64,000 nucleotides of DNA, taken from assembly GCA_029532415.1 (NCBI GenBank), contig JAQOTA010000050.1, positions 434,001 through 498,000 on the forward strand, read 5' to 3'. Shown here one piece after another: positions 45,067 to 56,574 of the stretch. Source of the DNA: Marasmius tenuissimus (lineage: Eukaryota > Basidiomycota > Agaricomycetes > Agaricales > Marasmiaceae). Under the pieces are notes generated by a model. That model was not told the DNA's origin, did not search any database, and saw nothing but the letters and a program-made list of their open reading frames with translations. Both the position numbers and the translations under genes were made by a program. Position 1 is the stretch's first letter; each line of letters begins with the position of its first letter.

Positions 45067-45573
45067 TGTTGAACGTGATGGATATCATGTGATACATTGT
45101 TGACATGTTGTTTACGCATTACACACTATTTATAGAGCTACGCCTCTATGAACACTTGCGCTCTCATGCAAGAAGTATCTACGTAGCTATTGCTTCACAA
45201 ATGACACTGTAGATACCTGCTACTTATGTAGTTGCATCAGGTATGATGCTCATAGTCCTTAGTGCAAGGCACAACAGACTTTAGTAGCTAAGCAGGCCAA
45301 TAGGACTGCAGACACACTCATTAGTATTATGACTATACGGCTAAATACCTACTTCTAGTAGTAGTTTCATACAATGGTGATGACTCTTACATGTACTGAA
45401 ACTTGTGTATAAAAGCTGGTATTCCAAGGCCTTAAGCCTGAAGACAATCTACTTGATTATCACCTCTCAAGCATCTCAAAGCACTCTAACTACTAGCTCT
45501 ACAAGCTATCTAACCCAAGGTGAGGTTTAGGACGTTATAACCCACTGTGCAGTTTGACTATGCTGGCTCATCA
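45067..45573 (+). repeat. 3' LTR of copia element 2
   Basis: 507 bp, same ends as the 5' LTR. It differs at GACATG (versus GATGTG), CATTAC (versus CATCAC) and CTACGCC (versus CTACACC). Confidence 0.92.
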
Positions 45574-46018
45574 CAATGTCGTCCAAAGCACAGGAAGCAT
45601 GACTTACAACTATGTTGACTCACCCAGGAGAGACGTCGTCGACATTGGAGTTCCCGGCGATAACGTTACCATTTGATTCAAGACTGACAACACTGGCCCT
45701 TGGATTATGCACTGGTAAGATTCAGCCGTCAACTTGGTTGATAGCACCTCACTGACACTCCTACAGTCACATTGCCCTCCATCAAGAAATGTAAATTTCC
45801 GGAGCATTATTCACTGGTGCTGTTGAGACTGATTTGATTCCTTTCCCAGGGGTCTGTCCATTGTCATGGCTGAAAATTTCGCCGGCATGAACTGTAAACC
45901 TAACCTGCCTTGTGAGTAAATAACTTGATTCAACGAGTTCCCACTAATGACTCAGATATCCCTCTCAGCCGCTTGGAATAATCTCTGCCCGGCCTACGAG
46001 AAGTTCTTGGGAAACTGA
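45574..46018 (+). pseudogene. 3' part of a laccase (multicopper oxidase) gene
   Basis: Only the C-terminal copper domain remains. The first exon (to 45714) gives STGSMTYNYV and SPRRDVV, then PGDNVTI, an in-frame TGA (45674-45676), then FKTDNTGPWIMH. It splices (intron 45715-45766) to complete the HCH copper motif as HCHIALHQE, then (intron 45791-45849) GLSIVMAEN, and after another intron AWNNLCPAY before TGA 46016-46018. The family reads VTIRF at the internal TGA, so arginine was lost to a stop. All sequence 5' of this point is missing: copia element 2 ends inside the codon run before HNVVQSTG, and its left flank is not laccase. A functional laccase would need the three upstream copper motifs. 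Confidence 0.8.
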
Positions 46019-46317
46019 CATGGAAATTGTAAACGCGCTGTTCACAAGTTTGTTTCTGGTTGAAAATGTCACAATTAGCGCTTCTTCAATCCTTTGCAAT
46101 CTCTTCTGTATTTACTCCCTGTTGTTCTTTGTCTACTAGCTTGAGAAGTGTTTACACCATAATATGTGGAGGCCTGCAAGTCGCAGCTGGCACATGGGCT
46201 ATTCCCATGCTTTCATTCAAGCCTAACCGCGAACCCGCCATGGTCAGTAGCATAGAAGCTCAACTACATTGTGAAATCTTCTGTATTGGTGGGATAGGAC
46301 ACCCGTAATATTGATCT

Positions 46318-46457
46318 CTAGGGCTTCTTGGTTTTTGTTTTGTAATTTCTTACCGAATGCCCATATAGTACCCAAATTACTGGCATAACTCAAGAAATAA
46401 ACCAAGGATCAAAAAACAAAAACCAACAAATTTTTCGGAGGGAAAAATAAGCCCTAG
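46318..46457. mobile_element. Small fold-back element (tentative MITE)
   Basis: 140 bp bounded by CTAGGGCTT (46318-46326) and its exact inverse AAGCCCTAG (46449-46457). A second inverted block, TTGGTTTTTGTTTT against AAAACAAAAACCAA, lies inside. No clear target duplication. Confidence 0.4.
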
Positions 46458-46799
46458 TCACCACTGAAAGTTATTGAACATGAGCGACAAAATGAGCTTG
46501 ATGATAGCCGTGACAGAACATGGGCCAAACTGGTTGTGACCTGTGTGACATACCATTCCTTTTGTGTTCACGTCGACGACACGCATTGTTGGCATGTCCT
46601 TGACTGGCTCTGTGGGCCCAATACCATTGCTCTGTTATACCCAAATACCCTGCTCATGTCTTGATACCCTCAAAGCAACTCAATACCTGCAGAATCTCAG
46701 TTCATTATGCACATAAATCCACTCACTGGTCGGCTCCCTTTCAATTACTCCATCCCCAATGGTGGGCCATAGATGAACCACGGCACAGGCAAATGCCAC

Positions 46800-49129
46800 C
46801 AAATCTCTTTCTGGACGACTAAAGAAGGTTAAAGAGAATGAATACCCCCTTCAAGACATAGAAGAAACCATCAATCAACGAGAAACTCGGGCTGGGACAG
46901 AGTTGGTACAAAACAAGAGAGATAGGCTTCGGCAAGAGCTGAAGAAGATGGTGGGAGTGCAGGAGAAGATGTTAGAGGAGATTGGAGAAAAGTCAGAGGT
47001 CATTAAGAAGATGGAGAAGGAACTACGCACCCTACACTCGCAGTTGTCAACCACTCGGATGGAAACTCGGGCCACAAAGAATTCAAAGGAAGCTGTAGCA
47101 AAAGACCATCAGAACCTGCGACAAGTACATCAAAGGGCACAAACAGCAGAAGAGGACCATAAATCTACAATGTCAAGACTCAAGGAGCTTGTTAGTGACC
47201 TTCATCACGGAAATGAATCCCTTCAGAACAAAATTCTCCAGCTTCATGGCCTCATCCAAGAACAGCAAGACCTTCACATCACCACTTCCCGTCAACTCTC
47301 ACAGTCTCGCAGCAAGATTCGTTCCATGCGGAGAAAATTGTCTTGTACTCGGCTCTCTCACAATGACTTCAAGCAACAACTCTGTATCTCTTGTGCTCAA
47401 TGTACCTGGACTCTTCTGGACCGTGGCAAGTATACTCCACCTGCAAGATTTCTCGCACAGAAGCTTCAGCATTGGGGTTTAGCAGCAAATCATGTTGGCC
47501 CTGCACTCCAACTGGTTGGGAATGCTGCTGGTTTGAAGGTGGTAGGGTGCATGAGTGCTCGCACGGCGGGGAGAGCAATAGTGGAGGGCGGAATAGCTGC
47601 GAAGTTGCAGATGGCTTATGAGATATCACGTTCAAATTGTACATTTGAATTTCTCTCTTCTATTCTGATTTGTTTGCTAATCTATTGAATAGCTATAGCC
47701 CTCAGCGGAGATGCTATGTCACACAAGAATATCAACTACGAAAGTACCCATGTTGCTCTTTCTGTCCCGGACTATCATAATTGCTCTGCTCCCAATGTCA
47801 TTGCTACATGCCAATTAAACATTGATTCCACCATTTCCCATCACTCCGAGGTCCAACTTGCAAATGTGCAGAACATTGTCAACTCCATTATTACCCTCAT
47901 TGCGAGTTCTTCATTTGCTCGTTGACTTAGTCTTCAGTTCTCTGTCTCCACGTTCCTGAAAGCCTTAAAGGCCTATCATAGTGATCATGCAGCTGATCAG
48001 AAGAAGCTCTACTGCCTACTTCAAGAGTGAAAGCATAATGCGATATGTATTGAGCTCAGGGAGGAGTTACTACTTGATATGGAGCCGCACAAAGCACAGC
48101 TCATGAAGCATGTGTAGAAGCAGCGGGGGGGGGGGCAAGAGAAGTGGTGTAGCTTGACAGTTGAGGAACGACAGACCCGGCGTAAAGCATCAAGGGACGC
48201 TTTGGCCCTGTGCTTGGGTGAAGAGCATTACATGACGCTTTTGGAGAAGGAAAGGGAGGACATTGAGATATTCTTTTGGACTGGTTGTAGCATGTATAAG
48301 GAGTTGAACTCAGTGGTAGGGGGATACACAGCTATGGAGACATTCTATGAGGAATGGGGTGTCCCTCCGCCAGTTTTGTTGGCAAACAAGGACAATGACA
48401 GGGTCATTCAGCTTGCCAAGGAAACTGGAGTTGCTAACAATGTGTCTGAACAAGCTTGCTGTGCGTCTAGTGAGTAAAAAATTCATTACTTTGGTACCAC
48501 ATTCTCATTCACTTCAAGAACGTGGGGGTGTCAAGCTTGCTCAACTAGCAGGCACTTACTTTCAGAACAAGGATAACAAGAAAGGCACGCAGGATCAATA
48601 TCATGACTTCTTTGAGTACAAAGTTAAGGAGAATACTCAATTTCCCAATGTTGGAGCCTCGCGTTATCATTCAACTTGTCTTGCAGCAGCCCATCTCCTC
48701 ACTTTCCTTCTGGAATACCACTATTTCATGGAGGTTACTTACAACAAGAAGGACAAAGTTGGATTCAATCACATTGGACTCAATATCAACAAGACTGCAC
48801 AACGGGCCTTGGCACTCTCCAAGGTCACACTGATATCAGAGACTGATGCAATTATGAAGCTTACAGTTCAACAACTTGAAGACCAACTGGATGTTTGGAG
48901 GAACATTCTCAACACGAAGCAGGAGAGAATTGTCAAGCTGAAATCCCACATTCCAAAAAAGGCTGACAAACAAGAGGAATTACTACGTGTAATTGATGGA
49001 TATATGGAAGAAGAACCCACAGTTGTTCAGAGCACTCAGGAGGAGAGCCTAGTACTGCTGAATACTGAAGAGGATGAGGATGATGATATGGAAGTTGATG
49101 AGTGGACTCAGTGGAGCATAATTCTTTGA
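46800..49129 (+). pseudogene. Decayed large coiled-coil protein of a repeat-associated basidiomycete family
   Basis: The first part (46815-47360) is a long heptad-rich coiled coil (KRDRLRQELKKMVGVQEKML and onward). Then a conserved module: LKVVGCMSARTAGRAI and GGIAAKLQMAYEIS, an intron to about 47694, ALSGDAMSHKNINYES, HAADQKKLYCLLQE, FFWTGCSMYKELNSVVGG, PVLLANKDN, GVKLAQLAGTYFQNKDNKKG and FPNVGASRYHS. I recall this order from large uncharacterised proteins present in many copies in agaricomycete genomes and often near transposons; I know no function. It is broken by TGA at 47923-47925 and 48028-48030, TAG at 48115-48117, and frame changes near a G-run at 48125-48135 and near 48475. The true start upstream of 46903 is unclear. 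Confidence 0.6.
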
Positions 49130-50975
49130 ATAACTCAATACCGACACATCGGAAATCCACCAGACTTCTTGGATATCCTTTGTATAGTAATTACATTGAT
49201 TCCAGCCTGTTTCTGCGGTTATGAATGTTCTGTATTGGCGTGAACTCAAGTTGACCACATTTTGCCATGTGGTTGCTGACTAATCCGGGCCACTGCCTGG
49301 TTGTGCGTTGCGGGCCTCCATAATATAACTTATCAGCATTATGGCAATATGCCTGAGGTTCGATATATAAAAAAGGTTTGTCATATTACTTGAGTACTGT
49401 TGCTCGGTTGCATTGGTGTGTGATTCTGAGCATCTGTCCTATTCGTGCCGATTTCACAGGAAAGCTCGAGGTAATACAAGTAGTTGACTGCCGCTCATGA
49501 GTTATCATCCAGGTAAATCTCCTTTTGAAAATTTTATATCCATATCCAGCAATCATCCAGATAGCTCCCTACAACTAAGGTATAGTATTGCTCAAGATTT
49601 ACTGGGGTGTTTTGTGAAGGCTGATCTATTATGGTACAAAGAGGAGCTCTCAGCATCACAGTCCACGCTGGACATATGCCAACTGGTGCATGGCCAGGTC
49701 GTACTACAATGACAGCGGCTGTGTTTAAATCCCCCATACTTCAATTCCAGTTGATAGTTTCGAGATATAAGCAGCCACACCAGACGAGTGTCTCAAGGGT
49801 TGACAATGCAATATCCATGATGCACGGCAAGAAGATGCAAGGTAAAAATGTACGATCTGACTCGGAATACAAACATCACAGGGACCAAAGGTGCCCCCTA
49901 GGCAATCACAGTGAAAAGTTTGTGTGAATTTGTGCTTACTTTCCTTTTTGCCTGTTGGCGAGTGGGGCCATTGCCAGGAACGTTGGCATGGTATTCAAAG
50001 GACATGTGCATGTCATTTCCTGGGTTGAATAGAAAAATCTTGAAAGCTGAATCCGATATCATTGAATCTTCATCTTCTGTCTGAACTCAGTTCTGCAGCA
50101 TAGAAAGTCTTTTCAGACTCATACAAAAGGCTGGGTTTTCAGATTCTGTTGTGTATAACGAATAGTTGAGGCAAGATTGGCCCCGCACCAGAATCAAACA
50201 TGAAGGCCACACAAAAGAGATCCCAACCTCAAAGATCCCAGTGTGCTGACGTCAATTTTTAGGCAGCTTGAAGTCAATGTATGATTTATCTTGCCGTCCG
50301 ATGTTCCATGTCCAATGTTCACTAACAAGTGACCGTAGCCCGTGTTGTGTCATTAGGATAACCATCAATTGTCCTAGATATGTCGGAAAAAATATTTCGG
50401 CTCTAAGCGCCTCGTATGACACCATAAGAGGCAATAATGATGGTTCCTCTTACGGAAAAAACGGACTTACGGGCCCTTTTTGGTCATTATGGATGGTCTT
50501 ATTGTATTTTACAGCACACTATAAGGACTTGTAATTCGGGATGAAACTCTTATAAGAAACAAAAATCAGCAGGATCCCTCACAGCTCACATACTGTGGGC
50601 TGCAATATGTTAGTAAGTTGTCACATATATTTATCGTACCAACTCCCAGTCTGTAAGATAAAACCTGAGCTCAGGATGCTCAAAATGAGAGATCATGGTC
50701 AAAATGGGGCTCCATGCTTATAATGAAAAATGACACTTACGTTGCCTTACCGGCATCTTATTCACCCTTACGCTATTCATAAGGTCTCATAATTGCTATC
50801 AATCTCATAAGCGGAAAAAAAAAGCCAGTCCACACAAAGTATTCATAAGCCCACGCAAAGCGATCAAGGCACGTGAATGTCTGCGAGGCACCGTTCATGG
50901 CCGGATTTCCGGTGATGACAGACCTTATCCTGCAACGTCAAGCACCTCTTATCCGTCGTTGGAGGTAAATTTTTT
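49130..50975. other. Gene-free stretch
   Basis: No coding signal of note. From about 50390 to 50830 the sequence is rich in CTTATAAG, CATAAG and CTTACG-type motifs in both orientations, giving weak local inverted repeats. No bounded element could be defined. Confidence 0.35.
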
Positions 50976-53900
50976 TTGCTGCTATGTCTGCTAAGTCCCC
51001 GTCTGCTAACCTCTTTTACAATGCTCACACAGTTAACAAGGTATCTTTGCTGTCAACTTCCGTCACAGAAGACTCAAATATGGAGATCAACTGGCACATT
51101 CTTGTGCTGCCTCAGAATCTGTCTGGTACCGACTCCACTTGAAAACACAAGCGGGTGCAGCCTGAAGGTATCATCCACCCAAAATGATGCCTCACCTGCA
51201 CTATGAACACACAAGTTCAATAGCAGGAGCTTGGACGCAATGAGTGCATCCTTTCTACATGCTGTTGGTAGTCAACACGTCATCGATGTTTGGAACCACA
51301 GGAATAGGCAATTCGGCAATGATCAGGGAGAATGAGTTCAGAGTTCAAGAGGTGGCTTCTGTGTCCTGGAAGGTACAGGCTCAGGATAACAGTGCACAGG
51401 GCTTCTTGAAGCTGTTGGGACTGCTGAGGTATGTAGATTTGCCAATATTCCGCACTGTAAGACTGAAATGTTCACTCAGGATCATTAACAAACACAGTTT
51501 GACACGTTATATCCGGCAGACTGCAACTCTACTGTATACCTAGGAAGTCATAACAGAAATACACTACAAAATTTTCTACCAGAACATGAACTGAGACTGA
51601 GTGTGATAACCTGACGTGGCAGTCTGTTCCTATCAGATCTGTCAAGTGACAAAGGCTCAAGTATCCGGAGGAAAGTCTGTTTCCTTACCTGCCTTGAATG
51701 TACTGTTTGCTGCGACCCGGTGTCGGGGTTTGACACTGGCTTTGGGTACTGACTTTCACAGAAGACTCGAGGGCCCCAGAGTATTGGACTCCGACAAAAC
51801 CGGCTGTAAGGAAACTGGGGCGAATGAACAATCACCTGAATGTGGCACATACGTGTTTTTTGGGCACCTGTTGTGAATCTGTCACGTCCGACGGCCCAGG
51901 ATTGACACTTCAATACCGCACTCTACCCTTTGTAAAAACAGGAACCAAGCTCTCCAGAGCTCTTCTGGAACAAACATCAAGAATTGTCAATACTGGGTAT
52001 GTCTATAATTGTGAGAAACAGTACCGCGGGATGGATACGTTCAACTCCAAGACTTCAAACTCTCAGTATCTCCTCCAACCCTCTGACAGCTCAACCCTGT
52101 ACTCGTAATACAGCTGTACCCTTGGAATCGATGTTAAAGTTCCACCCCAGTACAACATATCTGACTGGCTCAACCCTGACTTCCCGTGATATAAACCCAA
52201 TGTTGCCGGGGTGATCTTCCACTACAGCAAACATGCAGAAGCAGGTGAGCATTAGAAGCCTGCATATCAACGCCAGAGATGGACAGCGCAGCCTGGAGGT
52301 ATGCCCATTGCTCCCAATTGGTTCTTGACAGAACCTTTGGTGTCTGCACTGTTTGACTCCTACTCTTCATTGCCCTCGCCATTGACTCGAGGGGAAAAGG
52401 ACTTCCTGTCACACTCTTCCTCTCTTCTGCTCCCACTGGTAATTGAGCTATGCACACTGGGTACAGCACTGCAATTCTCCAGAAGATCCTTCAAAAATGG
52501 GAAACCCATCTCAGCAACACCCATCCAGGCTCAGAACAATTCAGTCCTTGTTGAGCAATTACAGACATGGACACCAAAGAGCAGCACACCCTTCCAAAGG
52601 TTTGGCTGGACATCATTTTGCTTCTCTGCAAGTTCCACGTACGACAGTGTTGGTTGAACAACTGGAAGAAGGCCATCAGAGGAGGAGACAGCTCAAAGTC
52701 AGACTTTTGGAAGGATCACATTTGAGATCAGCTAAAAGGACTAGAGATACAGTGAGTTTCTCTTCTTGTTGCGCTATCTTTTGATAGAAGCTAACTTCTG
52801 TTTCTGAAGATTACTGGACACCATTTCTCACAAGTGAGCACAGGATCTCATCACAAGGCTTCATCCATCCAGTTGACATTGAGATACTGGAGGTGTTTCT
52901 TTCTGCTTTGAGCTGTGTGTGTTGCCTTGGCATGGTTATTGGAAATAATAGTGTCCAGATATGAATGTTGTTTTGTGGCGTAGCTGGTCAAAGTCAGGGC
53001 AGCTTACTGTAGTGAACATCCTCAAGGTTCCCATCTCCGGCATTGTGCCTACAACAAATCATCTCGAGTCCTTTAACGGCATCTTGAAATGAAAACACCT
53101 CGCTTGCTGGTTTCACTCAGGCCACTGTCTCTGGTTTGACTACCTCATTCTACTACTTGGTATGAGAATTCTGCCTGGTATCTATAGTCAACAGCAAGTT
53201 CAAGCTAACCATTCTCAATGGCTATCTGAACAATTCCAGCCGCATGCGGGAGGCACTGACTTGGAAGAAGCCCATCACAAGTGCGAGCATGCTCATGTCT
53301 TGTCAGCAGGCGTCTGCTGGTGGGAACCAGATGAGTCAAGAGACCAGCAAGCAAATTTGATCATTACCCTACATTGAATATTCTGCGAGACAACTTCCAA
53401 TCCCAACATCTTCCTTGGGTGCTCTCTGTCCTCCAAATCAAACAAAATCCTCTATGGACTTTCCTTGCATTCAAAGTCTTCTAGCTCAACAGCAGCACCG
53501 GTCCCACTTTCTTCCATCGCCTCGTTCTCCCAAATTCAGGCATCTGCTTGAGACTCTACAGCCTTGAACACAGACGAGAATTCAGATCAGGTTTCGGAAG
53601 AGGATAAATCTACAGGGATCCTGGAGGATGACATATATGAGCTCGTGCAGATACCAGTATGTCTCTGCATAGTGCTGTTGTTCTTTTGGTTTCTAATCCG
53701 AGCCTTTAGGCAACTCTGAACGAGGACCAATGTCAGTCTATCAATGCCCGGATACAGTCCAAGATTCAACACAAAACAGCTCAGCTTCTACCCTGTCTTC
53801 ATGGCCTCAATGCGCTTCTCAGAGATCTCCCAGAGCTTGAAAACCCAGCTGATGCTGATATTCTGGAGTTGGAGGGTGTTGTTGAGATGATGCAGGCATG

Positions 53901-54090
53901 GCTGAAGGATTTATGTTCAGGATCACTTGCAGAAGAGCCTCAAAATGTTCAAGGGAGTGTTCTAAGATTGGAAGACCATTCCACAGATAACAACAGAGGC
54001 CGTAGATTTAGTGGAAAGCGACCCTGCGAGCTTCATGCACCCTCAAACGAAAGGCACCAAAAACAACACCAATCACACAGCATGACATAG
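50976..54090 (+). pseudogene. Decayed MULE/SWIM-like transposase region
   Basis: The diagnostic segment lies at 53030-53200: VPTTNHLESFNGILK, then an in-frame TGA at 53090-53092, then KHLACWF, continuing MRILPGIYSQQQ. I recall basidiomycete MULE-like transposases with C-terminal SWIM fingers reading TTNHLESFNGVLKRKHL here, so the TGA replaces an arginine. Downstream, an intron ending near 53708 leads to a C-terminal exon (ATLNEDQCQSINARIQ, LLPCLHGLNALLRDLPELE) ending at TGA 54090. The upstream half (50976-52700) has several open segments in different frames that I cannot assign. The SWIM finger itself was not found. The call rests mainly on one motif. Confidence 0.45.
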
Positions 54091-54268
54091 TAGTGGCCTC
54101 TATTAGTATAGTTAGTGTGAAGTAACCGGTTTTGAGTGCCGCTGCAGCTTGCTAGGTAATAATACACATGTGTATCAACTGTACTTGTCTATTCTGATTA
54201 TGTATGTCCAGCCAGCGAGTGGGCATCTGGGTTCAACCTGAATTTATGGGTTATGCATTCTATCAGCC

Positions 54269-56385
54269 ATGCTGCACATGAGCATGTCCAATGAGTTGGT
54301 GTTTGAACTCAATTTGAAATTAAGCTCACACAGTGCCAGCTGGAACTTGCCTCCTACTACAGCTTTGGGCAGAGGTATGGAGTATCTATCTGTTGTGTTT
54401 GCATATTTCCTCCCTTTGTATTCTTTACCTGGAAGATGGTTGGTTTCCGGAGACTCAGGAAAAGGTTCTGTCCCAATAGGACCCAGTCTGAGAACTCTGA
54501 GCTCAAACATCTTCCAGGAGAAGAAGACAAAGGGTAAGCTCTTATGCCCTGTTTTCTTTTGCCAGCTTGAAGAGCTTGAAATCACATTGCATGCAACAAC
54601 AGAGCAAACAAATGGTATACTTTCTACAGTCGGTAAGTCCACGCTTTTGCCACCTAGTATCATGCATGAGCATGTTAAATTCACAAAACTTGCATTTTTT
54701 CCTGTCCAGCGCGTGTCATCTCAAGGCTTGATTTTAGCCCAGCAAATGACCGTAGTTCCCCTGGTTCCTTCCACAGTCCAATCTTTCGACTTTGTCTCGC
54801 ACGCGAGCCACTTTGAACTTCACAGTGTCACAAAAACTACAGAGAGGAATTGGGCGGATGACCCATTTGGAGAAGATGAAGATCTCACAGAACCAAGCGA
54901 CTCGGAAGTAGAGGCGGAACTCGAAGCACCAGCTCCCACATTGCCTTTCAAACAGAAAACCGTGCCACTGGGCCCTCGTGCCACTGGGCCCTCTTTCCAC
55001 TGTGACCAAGCGAAAGGGCCCCCCTGACGGGCAATCGTACAACAACAAAAAACATGTGCGGACTCGACAAGCCCAAAAGGCTCAGGAGCAGGAAAACAAA
55101 TCTGATTCCCCAAGTTCCTGTGCCATTGAACAAGCAATCAAACCATTGCAATCAACTTTGGTCTTGCTGCATGCTTGTGAGCTCAATGTGGCATACAGTG
55201 CTCATACAGGCAAACTGGGAACAAAAAAAAATGGGAAGTTTGAAGAAACGAGAGGCTGAGTATGACGTGGATGACCTGGTTAAAAAGGGTCTTGACCATG
55301 TTAAATGGGACAGTGTGTAAGTCCTTCCCAGCTGCTGTTCAGGTTCTGAGGAACCCACTGACAAGTTGCAACTCTGCTACTTAAAACAGAACTCCAATGC
55401 CTATCGTTGAAGCAAGCAATTGGATTATCTTGTGCCTTGTTGGCTGTTTGAACTGCAAGAGCTACCTTCAAGACACAGAAATAGCACATCAGGGGATGAT
55501 GTTCAAAGGTGAACAGGTGGAGCTCACACCCAAGGGCCACAATATGGTTTGTGGGAAGAGAGGTGGATTCCCTGCCTTCACCACGGGTGTGACGATGGGA
55601 ATGGGTAGTAAAACACCTGTTCTCCTAGCTACTGAGAAGCAACAGAAAGGGATGGGGGGATTCTCCAGCGACTGATGGACATGACTGCTTTCAAAAGAAT
55701 CTTGGAGTATCAGAACAGTATGTATGCCTGAATTTACATGGCACTTGTGCTTAGCTGAACCTTCCATCTAGCTGCATTCAAATTATGAGGACTACGGCTT
55801 TACAAGAAATACAAGGCCACAATGGACTTTGTCTACAAACACCCAAAACTATCGCACCTCACTTGAAACTTCTCTGACAAGAATGTGTTTGTGGCGGCAG
55901 CCTTCAACTTTGGTGGGAAAGTGCAAACGTTCAAACACCGGGACCATCTGAATTGGGCCTTTGGATGGTGTGCTATCATGGCACTAGGGAGATTCAACCC
56001 CAACAGGAGTGCTCGCCTTGTTCTGTGGGAGCTCAAGCTCATCATAGACTTCCCTTCCGGTCAACTGTCCTCATTCCATCCACCGTCGTCACTCATTCAA
56101 ACACCTGAATCGCTGAAGGTGAGCCCTACTTGGTTTCTTCCCATCTGATGTATATCCTTGCTAACAAAATTTTCAAAGGCAACGAGTGCACTTCCTTTAC
56201 ACAGTATACTGCGGGTGCTATCTTTTGTTGGGCCAAGAACAGAGGAATGACAGAGGGGGAACTCAAGGAATTTGACCTGAATGCATGGTTGGAGATGAAA
56301 GACCACAAAAAGGGCGCGGCTTCAGAATACATTCAACTCTACTCCACGTTGGAGGAACTACTTGTACACGCAGACAGTACCTAAC
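54269..56385 (+). pseudogene. TET/JBP-like 2-oxoglutarate/Fe(II) dioxygenase, frameshifted
   Basis: Resembles the fungal TET/JBP family, whose characterised members oxidise 5-methylcytosine. A variable N-terminus is followed by RTRQAQKAQEQE (from 55061), a segment ending VKKGLDHVKWDSV (55315) spliced to RTPMPIVEASN, GGFPAFTTGVTMGMGS (55565), then the core NVFVAAAFNFGG and FKHRDHLNWAFGWCAI (55940), with the iron-binding H-x-D intact, and LVLWELKLIIDFPSG. The expected distal His segment (IPSTVVTHSNT, about 56060-56100) is present but in a shifted frame: one base is lost before it and about two after it. A phase-consistent intron (56119-56178) leads to FTQYTAGAIFCW and the end at TAA 56383-56385. 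Other frame breaks occur near 55235 and 55680-55890. The arginine expected before SFTQ reads Thr. Not functional as read. Confidence 0.58.
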
Positions 56386-56574
56386 TTTTTATCTTCTCTT
56401 ATACTGGAAGCTCTTGATTACACGTTCTAACAAAATATGTGGGAGAGCAAAAACTTGAGACATAGCACGGAGCAAGCAGGACAGACAAATGTAGCAAATA
56501 ATGGAGAACGTTGAAAGTGAGCACTAGTAGATATCAGAAGTTAAGCAGAGAGTAAGACCCTGGAGCCACCTATC

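Larger units (their letters stand above)
35561..45573 (+). mobile_element. Copia element 2: decayed full-length Ty1/copia element with nested solo LTR
   Basis: 10,013 bp in the plus orientation. It has 507-bp LTRs with four differences, the same primer site and polypurine tract as copia element 1, a leader of about 935 bases with clear similarity to that of element 1, and a homologous gag-pol. It contains 13 in-frame TGA codons, at least one frameshift and a 469-bp solo LTR. Flanking pentamers differ (TGCTG before, CAATG after), so there is no target duplication. The right flank is laccase sequence; the left is not. Confidence 0.93.

Noticed and set aside
48121..48480. A short independent gene starting at 48154
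   Set aside because: Its protein is the middle of the large coiled-coil family protein; it appears separate only because of upstream stops and a G-run.
54734..55151. Overlapping minus-strand frames
   Set aside because: Antisense shadows of the plus-strand TET/JBP-like N-terminal region, which has a consistent exon structure.
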